From the NCBI GenBank assembly GCA_020718525.1, contig DYRX01000030.1, positions 1-23,493 of the forward strand: 23,493 nucleotides of DNA. The letters are read 5' to 3'. The notes beneath the pieces are model-generated. The model searched no databases. It was not told the DNA's origin and was given only the letters and a program-made list of their open reading frames with translations. This document shows positions 7,546 through 14,831 of this stretch, in pieces. Source of the stretch: Victivallis vadensis (lineage in GTDB: Bacteria > Verrucomicrobiota > Lentisphaeria > Victivallales > GWF2-50-93). Each line of letters opens with the position of its first letter. The first letter of the stretch is position 1. The translations under genes and the position numbers were made by a program.

Positions 7546-8346
7546 TCACCTTGAAATTCTCGCACCACGTCCTTCTTTCATCCGCTTTTCCCGCTTCTCG
7601 TTCCATTTCTGAATGTTCTCTTCGAGATATCTGAAGTTCACGCTCTGAAGCTCCTTGACAATCTTCGTCTCCTCGGAATTTCTCAGGCTGAGCGTGAGGC
7701 GCCCCTTCTGCGAGGCGAAGACAAGCATCTCCGCCTCGTCTGGCTCAACCTGCAGTGTCACTGTGCTGTATGACTTTTTCGCGTCCATCCCGCGGGCGTT
7801 CCTCAATTCTGTTCCTGTCGCAAGGATGGTCACACCCTGCAGAAGGGTCAGAGTCACTGTGTCCAGCCCCTTGTCGCTCTTCATTTCCGGAAATTTGAAG
7901 GTGCCTATTATGTCAACTATGTCGCCGGGCCTTACAAGCCCTGTAACCGACGAGGTCGCGTCAACCGCGATTGAGATTGCCCTGTAGTCCATCGGAATCT
8001 TGCCGGAGAGTCCGGACTTCGCTGTGCTCTCGAGCTGAAGGTCGTAGATTGTGAGCGTTTCGCCTCTTTTTATCGAGCGCGCAAGCTTTCTTCCGGAGAC
8101 CTGCTCCAGTTCTGAGAATTGGACTTCATTTATTTTTGCCGTGCTCTGCCGCATGTCCTTGTATGGCTCGAGATCCTGCTTGTCTAGCGCCTCTCCCTCA
8201 AGCATGTCCTTTTTCATCTTCACGAAAGTGTAGGATCTCGCCGACCCCCTAAGCTTCTCGATTTCACTTTTACGCTGATAATAGGTGAGAATAAAGGCCA
8301 ATATCCCGAAAAACAGCGCCGCCACCAGCAGAAGTTTCTGTTTCAT
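7546..8346 (-). CDS. cpaB: CpaB/RcpC-like Tad pilus assembly protein
   Basis: A 266-residue protein with one N-terminal membrane helix (about residues 5-22). An SAF-type domain follows at about 40-105 (VKMKKDMLEGEALDKQDLE, then GRKLARSIKRGETL), then an RcpC/CpaB domain at about 120-230 (RAISIAVDATSSVTGLVRPGD and VTLQVEPDEAEMLVFASQKG are the typical signatures). CpaB sits in the periplasm and is thought to link the inner-membrane platform to the outer-membrane secretin. I chose the ATG at 8346 because GAGGAG lies 5 nt upstream; a GTG two codons earlier (8352) is less well placed. It is the first gene of the operon. The partner secretin gene, usually next to cpaB, is missing here. Confidence 0.9.
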   Translation of the reverse strand: MKQKLLLVAALFFGILAFILTYYQRKSEIEKLRGSARSYTFVKMKKDMLEGEALDKQDLEPYKDMRQSTAKINEVQFSELEQVSGRKLARSIKRGETLTIYDLQLESTAKSGLSGKIPMDYRAISIAVDATSSVTGLVRPGDIVDIIGTFKFPEMKSDKGLDTVTLTLLQGVTILATGTELRNARGMDAKKSYSTVTLQVEPDEAEMLVFASQKGRLTLSLRNSEETKIVKELQSVNFRYLEENIQKWNEKREKRMKEGRGARISR

Positions 8347-8400
8347 CCGCACTCCTCAATTCAAAAATATGCGTTTCATGCGTTGACTGCCAAAGAAAGT

Positions 8401-8429
8401 AGTATAGCTTCTTCTTTGATTATTTACAA
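8401..8429 (-). promoter_or_regulatory. Sigma-70-type promoter for the cpaB-purE operon
   Basis: On the minus strand, TTGTAA (8429-8424) and TATACT (8406-8401) are separated by exactly 17 nt, giving 4/6 and 5/6 matches to the -35 and -10 consensus. Transcription would start near 8394, leaving a leader of about 48 nt before the cpaB ATG at 8346. It is the only good promoter I see for the whole eight-gene operon. Confidence 0.6.
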
Positions 8430-8459
8430 ATGCCAAGCCCTCATGCCTGCGGAGATTTA

Positions 8460-9959
8460 ATGAGATTGCCTTCTTACAGCTTTTTTACGAAAGGCGCACC
8501 GCTTTCAGGCAAAGCCCTGGCTTGCGCGCCCGTCCTCGTCCTCGCCGCACTATTTTTATTTTTTGCCCAAAGCCAGGCGGCAAAAGAGAAATCCCGGGAG
8601 GATTCCGCAGATCTGAGCATCATATGCACCACGGACATCCATTCGCACATAGATAGCCGCCACGGAGCCCCTTCCTGGCTCAAGCTCGCGACAAAAATCC
8701 GGAAGGAAATTGAAAGGTCGGGCGGACGCGGAAAAACTCTCCTGCTGGACTGCGGCGACACCATACAGGGAAGCCTTGTCGGAACAATTTCAAGAGGTGC
8801 CGCCGGAATCGCCATGCTCGACGCGCTCGAATATGACGCATGGGTGCCGGGGAACCACGAATTCGACTTCGGCGCCAAAAGGCTATCCGAACTCATTCTC
8901 GAATCAAAGACTCCGACAATCTCCGCAAATCTCGACTGCCCCGGAATCCGCACTAGACCATGGATCATGCTTGAAAAATCTGGAAAGCGCATCGCCCTCA
9001 TCGGATTGAGCTACCTCGGAAAGGGCGCATACTCCAAGACGGACAATTTTGATGGAGCCGAAGAGATCATCTCAGCAATCATGCCTCAGATCATGGACGC
9101 CCATCCCGATCTGATCATCCTCGCAATGCACTGCGGAATGCACGCCGACAAGGAAGGTCCATTGCCCAATCTGAAACGACTCCTTCTCAAGTATCCCCAA
9201 ATCTCCATTGTCTTCGGCGGACATACCCATCAGGAGGTTCCATTCGAAAATCTGGGTGCTTCAAACTGCTTTATCCAGGCGGGAAAACATGCGGAATGCG
9301 CCGCCCTTGTCCAAGTCTCGTTCAGAGAAGATTCAGCTCCGGAAATAAAGCCTCGCCTCATATTCCCAGACGCATCCGAAGCGGAAGATGAAAAATGCAG
9401 AAAAACCGTCTCAAAATGGCTCGACGAGCAGAGAAAGATGGACGAGTCCCCGATTGCAAAGCTCCGCGCTCCAATAAGGCACGAACCAGCTCCAGCTTTT
9501 TCTCCGGCGGCAGATTTACTTGGCAAGGCAATCATTGCGGCTGGAGATGCGGAGCTCGCCTTCATCGGCCCTCTCAATCCGGATTTTGAGCTACGCGGCG
9601 AGATCCGGGAGTCCGATCTTTTCGAGTTCGCTCCATACGAGGACAAGATCTGCGTCATGCGCCTCGATATCAGCGAAATTCGCAGAATCGCCGAAGAGCA
9701 GTCTCTTTGCAAGGAGGAAAACAAAATTCAGCGACTCTGCCGCGCCTCCGAAAAAGATGAAGGATACTTCACCCTTCCCCACGACAAGAACAGCTATCTG
9801 GTGGCGTTTTCCGAATATGCCGCATTTGGCGCGGGCGGGCGTTTTCCAGTCTTAAGGGAAATAAGCAAGTCCAAGATCCGCGAGCTCCGGCGCACCGGAA
9901 TAAGCGTCAGAGACGCCGCAAGAGAGCAAATAAAGAAAAAACCCTTTTCAGAACCCTGA
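8460..9959 (+). CDS. Secreted 5'-nucleotidase/UshA-like metallophosphoesterase
   Basis: About 499 residues from the chosen start. A signal peptide with a long basic n-region and a hydrophobic core near 23-38 points to export. The calcineurin-like metal-binding motifs are all present in order: TDIHSHID, CGDTIQGS, GNHEFDFG, the HCGMHAD histidine and GGHTHQE. A 5'-nucleotidase C-terminal domain follows, with FAPYEDKICVM and a GAGGRFP end motif typical of substrate-binding loops. The family hydrolyses 5'-nucleotides, UDP-sugars or 2',3'-cyclic nucleotides in the periplasm; the exact substrate cannot be read here. ATG 8460 has GGAG 5 nt upstream. An ATG at 8430 is poorer because it abuts the -35 box of the opposite operon. 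The gene is monocistronic and diverges from cpaB. Confidence 0.9.
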   Translation: MRLPSYSFFTKGAPLSGKALACAPVLVLAALFLFFAQSQAAKEKSREDSADLSIICTTDIHSHIDSRHGAPSWLKLATKIRKEIERSGGRGKTLLLDCGDTIQGSLVGTISRGAAGIAMLDALEYDAWVPGNHEFDFGAKRLSELILESKTPTISANLDCPGIRTRPWIMLEKSGKRIALIGLSYLGKGAYSKTDNFDGAEEIISAIMPQIMDAHPDLIILAMHCGMHADKEGPLPNLKRLLLKYPQISIVFGGHTHQEVPFENLGASNCFIQAGKHAECAALVQVSFREDSAPEIKPRLIFPDASEAEDEKCRKTVSKWLDEQRKMDESPIAKLRAPIRHEPAPAFSPAADLLGKAIIAAGDAELAFIGPLNPDFELRGEIRESDLFEFAPYEDKICVMRLDISEIRRIAEEQSLCKEENKIQRLCRASEKDEGYFTLPHDKNSYLVAFSEYAAFGAGGRFPVLREISKSKIRELRRTGISVRDAAREQIKKKPFSEP

Positions 9960-10029
9960 AAACTTCGATCAGACCGCAAACCGTTAAACAGTAAACCGGA
10001 AACTTTTCCTCCCACGCCAGGCTCGCCAA

Positions 10030-10060
10030 GCCGCGAAGTTCAGACATCTGAATCCGCGGC
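10030..10060. repeat. Two-tier palindrome after the nucleotidase gene
   Basis: GCCGCG (10030-10035) pairs with CGCGGC (10055-10060), and inside it TTCAGA (10039-10044) pairs with TCTGAA (10047-10052) around a CA. No T-run follows, so it is not a classical intrinsic terminator. The core GTTCAGACATCTGAA recurs with one change near 10448, which suggests a dispersed repeat unit. Confidence 0.55.
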
Positions 10061-10157
10061 ATCGTTAATAATTGCGAATTTTAAACCGTATCTTCTTTAT
10101 AATCAGGGCATAACAATATTTGATTCTTCCTCCTTATCCGATTTGACATGTGAAAAT

Positions 10158-10230
10158 GAAAGTGGCACTTCTTGCAGGTATGCCACTTTCGCTGAAAGTG
10201 GCACAGAAAGAAACGAGAAGTGGCACTTCT
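10158..10230. repeat. Cluster of GAAAGTGGCAC repeats with alternative hairpins
   Basis: GAAAGTGGCA occurs at 10158-10167, inverted as TGCCACTTTC at 10181-10190, and direct again at 10194-10203. A shorter GAAGTGGCACTTC copy lies at 10217-10229, and a fifth, AGTGCCACT, at 10426-10434. The middle arm can pair with either neighbour: a 10-bp stem with a 13-nt loop, or a 10-bp stem with a 3-nt loop. The spacing is irregular, unlike a CRISPR array. Confidence 0.7.
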
Positions 10231-10232
10231 TT

Positions 10233-10411
10233 AGCCGCGGAGTGGCGGAGGGACGTAGCCTATGGTTTCAACCATAGGAATACATCGTAAAACAGGATCA
10301 TGCGTGCTGAAGGCACGCTGTTTCCCTGCACCGTCCCTACAGGACGCAATGGCTTCCATTTCCCTGTCCTGGTGAAGCCCCCAGGCTATATAACATAGCC
10401 GCGTTGCGGCT
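10233..10411. repeat. 179-bp hairpin-rich element with AGCCGC/GCGGCT ends
   Basis: The element begins with AGCCGC (10233) and ends with its complement GCGGCT (10411). Inside are a string of hairpins: CCTATGGTT/AACCATAGG (10259-10278), GCGTGC/GCACGC (about 10302-10318), GGCTAT/ATAGCC (about 10384-10400), and GCCGC/GCGGC at the right end. GTGGCAC-type motifs flank it on both sides in inverted order, as if it had inserted next to one. A 63-codon open frame crosses it on the minus strand, but its residues simply translate the hairpins. I take it as a non-coding repeat or MITE-like unit. Confidence 0.55.
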
Positions 10412-10599
10412 GAAAATGGCAAAAAAGTGCCACTGAAAAATCACGGACGTTCGGACATCTGAAGTTAAAAGACAAGAACTTGTCCTCGCACAAAGCCACG
10501 GAGGCACAAAGACTTCATTTGGAAACACCGAGCACCAGCGTAAATATTTACTGAACTTAGTCGTTCAGCAAATCTTTACATCTCGGTATCTGGAAGAGA

Positions 10600-10624
10600 G
10601 CCGACAAGCCGACAGGATGTCGGC
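10600..10624. repeat. GCCGACA triple repeat with 7-bp hairpin
   Basis: GCCGACA occurs directly at 10600-10606 and 10608-10614, then inverted as TGTCGGC at 10618-10624. The second and third copies form a perfect 7-bp stem with a GGA loop. It lies downstream of the PIN/small-protein pair on the minus strand but has no T-run on that strand. Confidence 0.45.
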
Positions 10625-10739
10625 ATTTCCATGCGCGAGGACATAGAGGACTTAGGATTTCAGGAGGACTTGGAAGACGCGCATTTTTTTGTTTCCCGGA
10701 ATTTTTGTTTTTTTTATTACACGGGCTAATCGCTACAAA

Positions 10740-10901
10740 TCAGCTGTGCCGTTTCAGGCATCGGCTGGATTTGCCTTGTTCGATGTCTATTTCTTTCGTC
10801 CGCTTTTGGAAATATTTTACAAGTTTATGCGAATCAAATCCACATTTATTTGCTATTGACTTCCTTGCGTTCCATACTCGTTCCAAAGCTTCATCTTTCA
10901 T
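10740..10901 (-). CDS. 53-residue partner of the PIN protein (putative antitoxin)
   Basis: This short gene reads MKDEALERVWNARKSIANKC and continues through GFDSHKLVKYFQKRTKEIDI to a TGA at 10742-10740. Its ATG overlaps the PIN-gene stop (ATGA), and AGGAGG sits 7 nt upstream inside the PIN gene, so both start and coupling are strong. It is highly charged and helical, with the M-x-(D/E)-x-x-(I/L)-E-x-(V)-W-x-x-(R/K) start that I associate with small proteins encoded beside VapC-like PIN genes. An antitoxin role is inferred from the context. The last ~12 residues (KSSRCLKRHS end) are basic and could bind nucleic acid. Confidence 0.72.
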   Translation of the reverse strand: MKDEALERVWNARKSIANKCGFDSHKLVKYFQKRTKEIDIEQGKSSRCLKRHS

Positions 10902-11377
10902 TTTGCATCCTCCTTGAAGAGCTCCATGGGGGTTACTAATAAAGGGACAAAAAGTCCAAGTCTAGAATTGATAATGCGGATATGTTCAAACTTGTTGGCG
11001 TTGGCAATATGTCTGCAATTCCATGTCAGTAGAAAATCACATTTGTAATATGATGCCAATGCCAAATGCAGAGCATCGCCCAGTCTTTCACGAGGCATTA
11101 GGTGGTTGTTCAAATAAACATCAATTATGTCTGCGAGTTCATCGGCGATGTACAATCGCTCGACACCATCAAGAAGTTTGACCGCCGCATTTTTTGTGTC
11201 ATAATCTCCGCCATCAAGTTCGGCAATAACGGCTTCGCTAGTTTTAAGAGAAAACAGTTGGCTGTTACTTTTCCACCATTCCCTTGTCCAATTTCTCCGT
11301 GCAACCATTTCAGGTTCATTGCGCTTCTCATAAAAGAAGCTTGGAATACTGGTTTCAATGTAAACTACTGGTCTCAT
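10898..11377 (-). CDS. PIN-domain protein (VapC-like putative ribonuclease)
   Basis: About 159 residues from the chosen start. The N-terminal VYIETSIPSFFYE carries the first acidic position of the PIN fold, and the PRERLGDALHLALASYYKCDFLLTWN region carries the central acidic residue (GDALH) and the later D-x-LLTWN block typical of this subfamily. PIN proteins are Mg-dependent RNases, often the toxins of VapBC pairs. The start at 11377 fits the usual family N-terminus, but its AAGGAG is immediately adjacent; a GTG at 11413 would add 12 residues. Its stop overlaps the start of the 53-residue gene (ATGA). The toxin-before-partner order differs from the common vapB-vapC order. Confidence 0.82.
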   Translation of the reverse strand: MRPVVYIETSIPSFFYEKRNEPEMVARRNWTREWWKSNSQLFSLKTSEAVIAELDGGDYDTKNAAVKLLDGVERLYIADELADIIDVYLNNHLMPRERLGDALHLALASYYKCDFLLTWNCRHIANANKFEHIRIINSRLGLFVPLLVTPMELFKEDAK

Positions 11378-11569
11378 CTCCTTAAAATACAGCTTTCCGC
11401 CCACACTTGCCACTACGGCTGGGAAAATTCGTTGAAATCACTTTGCCCTGGAGCAAACAAGGCGTCATCACGATACAGAAGTTTTTGATTTCCATAATTC
11501 AGGACAAAACTGAATTGGATAATTTCCTTTGGCGTGCTAGCTTAAGGAGGAATTAGGGGAGAAAGCCGT

Positions 11570-13588
11570 ATGCCGTCCAGCAGTAAAAAAAGCATAGTTG
11601 GAACAATTTTCAAATCATGGGTAGCGAGCATACTTTTCTTGAGTATCGCTTTCATCGCATTCCTGGCCTATCAGCGTTTTTCAGTCTACTCGCTCAGCGT
11701 CATGCAGTGTTCGAGCGTCAACGACGAATTCAGAATGCGAATGCTTCAAGGCACCGTCTCATCTGTTCAGGATATTCTGAAAAACTGTCGGACGGATCAG
11801 GATGGTTCTGCAAGGGACATAGCAGGGATTCTAAAAATTATCCGCGATTCATCCATCGGAGCAGGAAGCGGGATATCCGTATCTCTTTTGGATGAGAAGG
11901 GACAGATACTTGTATCTCCGGCGAATAGAATTTTGGAAAATACAAACATGTCGGAGCATCCCGACGATGATTCAACTCTTGATATATACCGCTTCTGCCT
12001 GAAAAACACTCTGAAGGCACCGGGAAGAGCTTTTTTGAAGAGCGCCGATGCCGGCGGACATATGGCGTACACAGAAAGAGTCCCGGACAAAAAACTGATC
12101 ATATGCGCGCAATACACCGGAAGTCTCCCGGCCATTCCGATCAGATCCGTCAGCGCCGCCAGCTTAAGAATTGATCTTTTTTTCGATGTTGCCCTGGCCG
12201 TGATCGTCGCAATTCTATTTATGCTGACAGCCTTCCTCTTTTCAAAAAGACTGCAGATGGACGTAGAGAAGCAGATGGATTTGATTGTCGTTTTTTTAAG
12301 GAATTTTGCTGAGAGGAGATCGCCCAGTCTCGATTTGTCATCGGTCAGTTTCAAGGAGCTTTCCTTTATCGGAAATTCTGTTCTCGTCATGAGCAGGCAG
12401 ATAGATGATCTTATAGAAATGATAAAGGATATGGCGTTTCAGGCGGAAATTGATAATCAGTCGAAAAGAAATTTTCTGCTGAGCATGAACCACGAGATCA
12501 GAACTCCGATGACTGGGATAACAGGCATGACAGACCTGCTTGCGGAGACAGATCTGGATCCAAAGCAGAGCGATTATGTGAAGACAATTTCCGAATCAGG
12601 AAAGAAGCTTATGCGGTATGTCGAGCAGATAAACTCCTATACAAGCATTGAGAGCCAGTCATTGGAAATTCTTCCCACGCCAGCCCGGTCACAAAGAATT
12701 TTTGACACTCTAAGCATGGTCTTTAAAGAGAGCGCCATCCAGAAAGGGCTTTTTTTCGAATCTGAAATCGGCCGTTTTCCCGAATGGATCAAGGCGGACA
12801 TGCGCAGAATATCCCAAATACTTTCCACTCTTCTATCGAATGCCGTTAGATTCACAGACAAGGGCTGTGTCCGCTTCGAGCTTGCATGCCTTCCGCGCGG
12901 CTCTGGCTGGACTCTTCGCGCCGTAGTCTCCGATCAGGGGGCTGGAATCTCCTCAGAAAAGATTGCCCGCATTTTTGACTTCAGCGCAGGGAAACTGCAG
13001 ATGTTTGAAAAGTTCGGCACTGCCGGACTAGGACTGGCAGTCTGCAAGTACCTAGTTCAAAAAATGAACGGCTCTCTTTCTGCGAGCAGTTCAAAAAGCA
13101 CCGGAACAACCATTTCAATCGAAATTCCGATCGAGTCTCCAAACTCTTCGGAGATCGAAGCTGTAATGCAGGCGGACAGCAAGCCCCTCAAGGCTTCTGC
13201 TGAAGCCGAAAGAGGCACGTTCAAGGGAATCAGAGCTCTCCTGGTCGAGGACGATATGCTGAACAGAAAAATGGCGATGATTTTCCTCGATAAACTCGGA
13301 GTTTCAGCCGTAAGTGCAATCAACGGCAAAGACGCTCTAGAAAAATTCTCGCCCAAGGATTTTGACATTGTCTTTATGGATTGCGAAATGCCGGTCATGG
13401 ACGGATACGAAGCCTCGCGTGAAATTAGAAAGCTGGGAGCAAGCGTCCCTGTCATCGCCGTTACTGCAAATGCACTCGAGGGAGATAAAAAAACCTGTCT
13501 GGATGCCGGAATGGACGATCATATCGCGAAGCCTTTCAATTTGGAAATCCTTAAAAAACTTCTTTCAAAATATTGTCCTGGAAAGTGA
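11570..13588 (+). CDS. Hybrid sensor histidine kinase / response regulator
   Basis: A 672-residue inner-membrane sensor. Membrane helices at about 15-35 and 203-226 bracket a ~165-residue periplasmic domain, possibly Cache-like (SVSLLDEKGQILVSP near 103). A linker follows, then the HisKA dimerisation domain with phospho-acceptor His308 (SMNHEIRTP), then the HATPase domain: N box LLSNAVRF with Asn424, G1 box DQGAGI at 455-460 and GTAGLGLAV at 483-491. The C-terminal receiver domain has the acidic pair at 561-562, phospho-acceptor Asp604 (FMDCEMP), and Lys654 (AKP). All catalytic residues are intact. GGGGAG lies 8 nt before the ATG. No output domain, Hpt domain or separate response regulator is nearby, so it is an orphan whose target is unknown. 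Confidence 0.95.
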   Translation: MPSSSKKSIVGTIFKSWVASILFLSIAFIAFLAYQRFSVYSLSVMQCSSVNDEFRMRMLQGTVSSVQDILKNCRTDQDGSARDIAGILKIIRDSSIGAGSGISVSLLDEKGQILVSPANRILENTNMSEHPDDDSTLDIYRFCLKNTLKAPGRAFLKSADAGGHMAYTERVPDKKLIICAQYTGSLPAIPIRSVSAASLRIDLFFDVALAVIVAILFMLTAFLFSKRLQMDVEKQMDLIVVFLRNFAERRSPSLDLSSVSFKELSFIGNSVLVMSRQIDDLIEMIKDMAFQAEIDNQSKRNFLLSMNHEIRTPMTGITGMTDLLAETDLDPKQSDYVKTISESGKKLMRYVEQINSYTSIESQSLEILPTPARSQRIFDTLSMVFKESAIQKGLFFESEIGRFPEWIKADMRRISQILSTLLSNAVRFTDKGCVRFELACLPRGSGWTLRAVVSDQGAGISSEKIARIFDFSAGKLQMFEKFGTAGLGLAVCKYLVQKMNGSLSASSSKSTGTTISIEIPIESPNSSEIEAVMQADSKPLKASAEAERGTFKGIRALLVEDDMLNRKMAMIFLDKLGVSAVSAINGKDALEKFSPKDFDIVFMDCEMPVMDGYEASREIRKLGASVPVIAVTANALEGDKKTCLDAGMDDHIAKPFNLEILKKLLSKYCPGK

Positions 13589-14722
13589 TTTTCTTTAGTT
13601 CCCGAGCTTTGCGCCTTCGTGCGAGGTATACTCGTTTAGCGTTAAAGAGTATGGATTCAACTTGTAGGAAATCCACCCGTTCTGTCCGGCTGATTCTCAA
13701 AGTCAGCAAAATTTTTGTCGGATATCCGAGTCTCTCGCGTGGAGGGAGGCTGTCCAGGTGTCCTGAAAGCAGTTCGTAGTTGTTGCTGTTGTAGCCCTTC
13801 ACCATTCCTCTGTGGGTGTGGCCGAAGATGACGATTCTTGCGCGACCAGTGTCGAAATACTGTTTTTTTGCTTCGAGCTGAAGGTCTCCCCATATCCAGA
13901 GTCCTGAGCCGTTGAGCAGACCGGCGATTGTGCTTTCCGGCTTGGAAACTCCGTTTATAATTTGGCGTTGATTCCAATTGTCTCCAATTTTGGCGTTGTA
14001 GTAATTGTCTCTTACTCCGGAATATGTATAGTTTCCGGTGTAGCTGTCAATTCCTGTAATTATTGGAGAGATGTCAGGTGTCATTGTACCGAAGATCTGC
14101 CATAGGACAAGTTCCCAGCTCGCGTAGAAGAAAAGGTTGTCCAAACTGCGCTTGTACGGCTTTTGAATTTGCGATGGAGAAATCATTTTTGTAGCATACA
14201 TTCTTGAGACGAAATAACCGGGAGGTAGTATGCTTCCCTCGCGGCTCAGCGAGTCTGGCGCATTGTAGAAATCGTAGCCATGTCCATGCTCGATGTCACA
14301 AAATCCAGCTCAATGTCCTTGGCAAGTTTAGCATATCTTTTATCTCCATTTTTTGCGACAGATCGGACATAGCGGAGGCCCTTCTTTACGGTGATGCTGT
14401 AATGGCTTGATTCATTTAGGAGAGAGCTTTCATCTGGGATTTTCACGGACACGGTTCTGCCCTCGCTGTCGCCGGGATAAATCTCCAGAGCCAATCCAGA
14501 AAGAGCTTCGCCTGCTCCGTCATTAAGTTCAATTTTGTCTTCCAGGCTTTCCTTTTGTATTTCGTAGTTGAACTTTATTAGAATTTCGGAGATTTCGTGG
14601 GATGTCTTGTCTCCGTCAACGAAGAGCTCGGCGGAGAATTTTTCACCCCTTGCCGCGTCAGCTCCGATGCAGAAAACTACTAGGCAGGCAACGATGACTG
14701 CAGTCTGAAATTGTTTTTGCAT
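13551..14722 (-). pseudogene. Broken Ig-like/calcineurin phosphoesterase gene
   Basis: Two frames together resemble one damaged gene. The upstream frame (14722-14246; RBS GGGAGG, signal peptide ending near ADA) encodes an Ig-like beta domain ending in KDIELDFVTSS, then runs out of frame to a stop. The other frame, open only after a TGA at 14312-14310, encodes GYDFYNAPDSLSREGS preceded by HGH (near 14288-14280), and later IVIFGHTHRGMV. These are late motifs of a calcineurin-like metallophosphoesterase. The early metal-binding motifs (DxH, GDxxD, GNHD) are absent, so an internal deletion plus frameshift is the simplest explanation. The 3' end overlaps the histidine kinase gene by 38 nt. An intact secreted Ig-only protein (14246-14722) is the alternative reading. 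Confidence 0.62.
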
Positions 14723-14831
14723 TTTTTCCTCCCTATTATTGCATTAATATTGCCAGCAGGTCGGTACAAAGCAATCAAATCAGAAATATTTCCAGCCAAT
14801 GCCTGGATCATCACGCTAGACGAAGCATATC

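Larger units (their letters stand above)
9960..10739. other. Repeat-rich intergenic region between convergent genes
   Basis: I see no credible gene in these 780 bases. The region holds a hairpin at 10030-10060, five copies of an AAGTGGCACTT-type motif (10158-10434), a 179-bp hairpin-rich element (10233-10411), a second GTTCGGACATCTGAA copy near 10448, a low-complexity stretch around CACAAAGCCACGGAGGCACAA at 10490-10510, a perfect palindrome GTAAATATTTAC (10540-10551), an inverted repeat CTGAAC/GTTCAG just after it, and a hairpin at 10608-10624. It looks like a landing site where several short non-coding repeats accumulated. Confidence 0.7.

Noticed and set aside
8383..8408. TTGACT plus TATAGC as a promoter for the nucleotidase gene
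   Set aside because: The spacer is only 14 nt, too short for a normal sigma-70 promoter; the opposite-strand promoter in the same interval is much better.
10231..10422. 63-codon open frame on the minus strand
   Set aside because: It spans the hairpin-rich repeat exactly, has no ribosome-binding site, and its residues are explained by the repeat's inverted sequences.
10158..10434. GTGGCAC repeats as a CRISPR array
   Set aside because: The copies are short, irregularly spaced and in mixed orientation, with no spacers of uniform length and no cas genes.
11414..11535. Open minus-strand stretch of about 40 codons (frame ending in NEFSQP) before the PIN gene
   Set aside because: It has a plausible residue composition but no start codon after the upstream TAA and no ribosome-binding site; it could be a gene scrap but cannot be supported.
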